Below, in pieces: positions 62,130 through 64,000 of a stretch of DNA of 64,000 nucleotides (positions within the stretch are counted from its first letter, which is position 1; each line of letters starts with the position of its first letter). Location of the stretch: the NCBI GenBank assembly GCA_020161395.1, contig JAIUOE010000005.1:62001-126000 (forward strand), given 5' to 3'. The stretch is from Bacteroidota bacterium. Its GTDB lineage: Bacteria > Bacteroidota > Ignavibacteria > Ignavibacteriales > Ignavibacteriaceae. Position numbers and translations under genes: made by a program. Under the pieces are notes generated by a model. That model was not told the DNA's origin, made no database searches, and saw only the letters and a list, made by a program, of their open reading frames with translations.

Positions 62130-62286
62130 TGTTACGGCTCTTGGAATTTAAAATTTCTGATCTGTTATTATAAATGATTTGGAATACTGTACAAACGATC
62201 TGAACAGATATTTCAGGAACAGGGAGTTTTAGGTCGCATCTAAATTGAGTCAAGAATTGTTCATTCTCCGTAGCGGAAGTCCGGAA

Positions 62287-62317
62287 TTGCAGGATAAATC
62301 TTATTATGGTAAATTTG
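62287..62317 (+). promoter_or_regulatory. Promoter of the ABC transporter genes
   Basis: TTGCAG (62287-62292) and TAAATTTG (62310-62317) are 17 bases apart; the second box fits TAnnTTTG fully. The start point near 62323 leaves a leader of about 27 bases before TTG 62350. Confidence 0.65.
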
Positions 62318-62349
62318 GTTAATCATTTCCATAAAAATCCAGTACACAA

Positions 62350-63081
62350 TTGATCAAATTCAAGCAATTAACCAAAAAGTTCGGCTCTTTCACAGCCGTG
62401 AATTCCATCGACCTCCACATAAAAAAGGGGTCTCTTTTCGGATTCCTGGGACCAAACGGAGCGGGTAAATCAACTTCAATTAAGATGCTCACCGGTATAT
62501 ACTCTCTGACCGAAGGTGATATTGAAGTTAAAGGAATTAGCATTCTTAAAGATGCACAAGCGATAAAGCTCATCACAGGTTATATTCCCGATCAGCCATT
62601 TCTTTATGACAGGCTTACCGGTCTGGAATTTCTTTATTTCTGCGGGGGGCTTTACAATCTCGATAAAAAGAGTGTGAAATCAAGAATCGATGAAATGATT
62701 GATACTCTTAAACTTGGCGACTGGCTCAACAAACGAACCGAAGAATACTCACAAGGAATGAAACAGCGAGTGGCGATTGCATCCGCTTTCCTTCACCACC
62801 CCGAACTGATAATTCTCGATGAACCTATGGTCGGTCTCGATCCGCAGTCGGCTGTGTTGGTGAAACAATTTTTGAAACGGAAATCAGAAGAAGGGATTAC
62901 TGTTTTTATGTCGACCCACAGCCTCAATGTAGTGGAAGAAATCTGCACTGATGTCGGCATTATCAACAAAGGAAAAATAATCTTTTCGGGCGGGCTTGAA
63001 GAACTCCTTTCCATGAAAAAAGAGTTGAGCCACAACTTTGAAACTCTGTTTATTGAACTGACAAGCGAGACTGAAAATTAG
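62350..63081 (+). CDS. ABC transporter ATP-binding protein
   Basis: This 243-residue ATPase starts with TTG at 62350; the family begins at the same place (MIKFKQLTKKFG). It has Walker A GPNGAGKST (Lys40), the signature YSQGMKQR, Walker B LIILDEPMVGLD and the switch His in STHSLN. It is of the drug or lipid export type (CcmA-like), single-domain. Its stop touches the ATG of the permease gene, so the two form one transporter. The substrate is unknown. Confidence 0.94.
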   Translation: MIKFKQLTKKFGSFTAVNSIDLHIKKGSLFGFLGPNGAGKSTSIKMLTGIYSLTEGDIEVKGISILKDAQAIKLITGYIPDQPFLYDRLTGLEFLYFCGGLYNLDKKSVKSRIDEMIDTLKLGDWLNKRTEEYSQGMKQRVAIASAFLHHPELIILDEPMVGLDPQSAVLVKQFLKRKSEEGITVFMSTHSLNVVEEICTDVGIINKGKIIFSGGLEELLSMKKELSHNFETLFIELTSETEN

Positions 63082-64000
63082 ATGACCCAAATTCTCCATA
63101 TCATCTGGTTTAAGATACTAGCCTTCATGAAGCCGGAGATGGATTTTTCAGCGCGCGGACTGGTAAAAAGTGTCGGGAGCACGCTCGTTTATGCTGGTTT
63201 TGCAGCGGGAGCATATATTTTTGCCATAAGGGCACTCGATTTCCTGCTGATAGAGCAACGAATAGGGCTTTTTCTGCTTCACCGGTTTATCTCGATAATT
63301 TTATTCATATTCTTCCTTTCTGTGAATGTTGGCAACATTGTTGTTTCATACTCCACTCTTTTCAGATCTCCCGAAGTGGCATTTCTCCTGACAAAACCGG
63401 TAAATCCCATCCGGATTTTCGTTATTAAGTTCTTTGATAATTTTTTCTATTCCTCCGGAACCCTTATAATGGTGATGGTGGCACTTCTGACCGGATTTAC
63501 ACTCTACTTCAAAGTAAATGTTCTCCATGCAGTGTTCCTGTTCCTTTTTAATTTTCTTCCTTTTATGCTGTCGGCGGGACTTCTTGGTGTGCTCCTCCTG
63601 TTGGTTTTGATAAATACAGCTCTGAAGTTTGGATTTAAGCGAGTTGTAGCTGTCCTCGGTTTGGGCTATATTGGTATAATTGTTCTCTTTTTTCAGGTAT
63701 CATCGCCCATCGATACGGTCGCCGGTGTGATGAAATTTTTTCCGAATGTCGATGGCTATTTTGCTTCCCTGATTCCTCCCTATATCCGTTTTCTTCCAAG
63801 CAACTGGCTGGCTGAAGCGATGTTCTGGACAGTGAAAGGAGATATTTCAGCAGCATTTCCATACTATCTTCTGCAGGTTTCCCTCTCATTTTTTCTGTTG
63901 ATTGTGGTTACTCTAATCGGGAAGGCAACATTTCTTGATACCTGGCACAAGTCGATCGATTTCAGAGAAAACAGGGAAACAAAGGTGAGCAAGCCCCCGA
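63082..64000 (+). CDS. ABC transporter permease, N-terminal part
   Basis: The ATG directly follows the ATPase stop. The frame stays open to the window edge, giving 306 residues of a longer membrane protein. At least six hydrophobic segments are seen, including LVYAGFAAGAYIFAIRAL, IILFIFFLSVNVGNIVVSY, LGVLLLLVLINTALKFG and LQVSLSFFLLIVVTLIG. RSPEVAFLLTKPVNP and LPSNWLAEAMFW are marks of the putative ABC-exporter permease group. It should form the channel of an exporter with the preceding ATPase. The C-terminal part lies outside. Confidence 0.88.
   Translation, partial: MTQILHIIWFKILAFMKPEMDFSARGLVKSVGSTLVYAGFAAGAYIFAIRALDFLLIEQRIGLFLLHRFISIILFIFFLSVNVGNIVVSYSTLFRSPEVAFLLTKPVNPIRIFVIKFFDNFFYSSGTLIMVMVALLTGFTLYFKVNVLHAVFLFLFNFLPFMLSAGLLGVLLLLVLINTALKFGFKRVVAVLGLGYIGIIVLFFQVSSPIDTVAGVMKFFPNVDGYFASLIPPYIRFLPSNWLAEAMFWTVKGDISAAFPYYLLQVSLSFFLLIVVTLIGKATFLDTWHKSIDFRENRETKVSKPP

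Noticed and set aside
62130-62286. Possible gene remnant upstream of the ABC transporter
   Set aside because: Short open frames have no ribosome site or recognisable product; the stretch is better read as promoter-proximal spacer.

Overview
The window looks like a chromosomal piece from the Bacteroidota/Ignavibacteriota side of the FCB group. The signs are a moderately AT-rich sequence, a TolQ/ExbB-ExbD-ExbD-TonB operon of Bacteroidetes type, a TonB-dependent receptor with a carboxypeptidase-regulatory N-terminal plug extension, a secreted hydrolase with what looks like a type IX secretion sorting domain, and many PAS-type sensor kinases. The phylum is inferred from gene families only; no rRNA gene is present. 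No insertion sequence, prophage, integrase or CRISPR array was seen, so this reads as ordinary core and accessory chromosome.

Layout. 1-13 kb: the start of a secreted Asp-box propeller protein, a 7TM sensor kinase, a FluC fluoride channel with a DUF190 partner, a GH3 beta-glucosidase, a secreted serine hydrolase and three more sensor kinases. 13-26 kb: a TM2 protein, a medium-chain dehydrogenase, DUF2461 and UbiA-family proteins, initiator tRNA-Met, a VanX-like dipeptidase overlapping an M14 carboxypeptidase, a TerB-like protein, a tricorn-type protease, and a TPR / PstS-like / small membrane protein operon. 26-36 kb: an S9 peptidase, a degenerate receiver-GAF protein, MsrA, a TIGR00266 protein, a TonB-dependent receptor with its TetR regulator, an arsR-arsM arsenic unit and tRNA-Arg. 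36-49 kb: the tonB-exbD-exbD-tolQ operon, a WD40 protein, an RSH-like HD protein, a PhoB-type two-component pair, a Cys-rich PAS kinase and two paralogous secreted proteins. 49-64 kb: a large Dna2/Cas4-like nuclease-helicase, a GlmU-like nucleotidyltransferase, an operon of ddl, an FtsB-like gene, rarA and an ArsC-like gene, a class II aldolase with a Gfo/Idh/MocA oxidoreductase, metF, mnmA, an unknown exported protein, and an ABC transporter that runs off the right edge.

How the genes fit together. Several secreted peptidases (tricorn, S9, M14, VanX-like) plus GH3 and TonB-dependent uptake suggest a heterotroph feeding on peptides and oligosaccharides. Five sensor kinases lie with no adjacent response regulator, against one complete pair, so signalling here is mostly by orphan kinases.

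Regulation can be read unusually well. Nine intergenic regions carry a TTGnnn-N16 to N18-TAnnTT promoter-like element. Two of these settle or support start codons (45570 rather than 45492; TTG at 62350). Two carry a convincing operator: a 17-base site shared by the tetR and TonB-receptor promoters, and a perfect inverted repeat overlapping the -10 of arsR.
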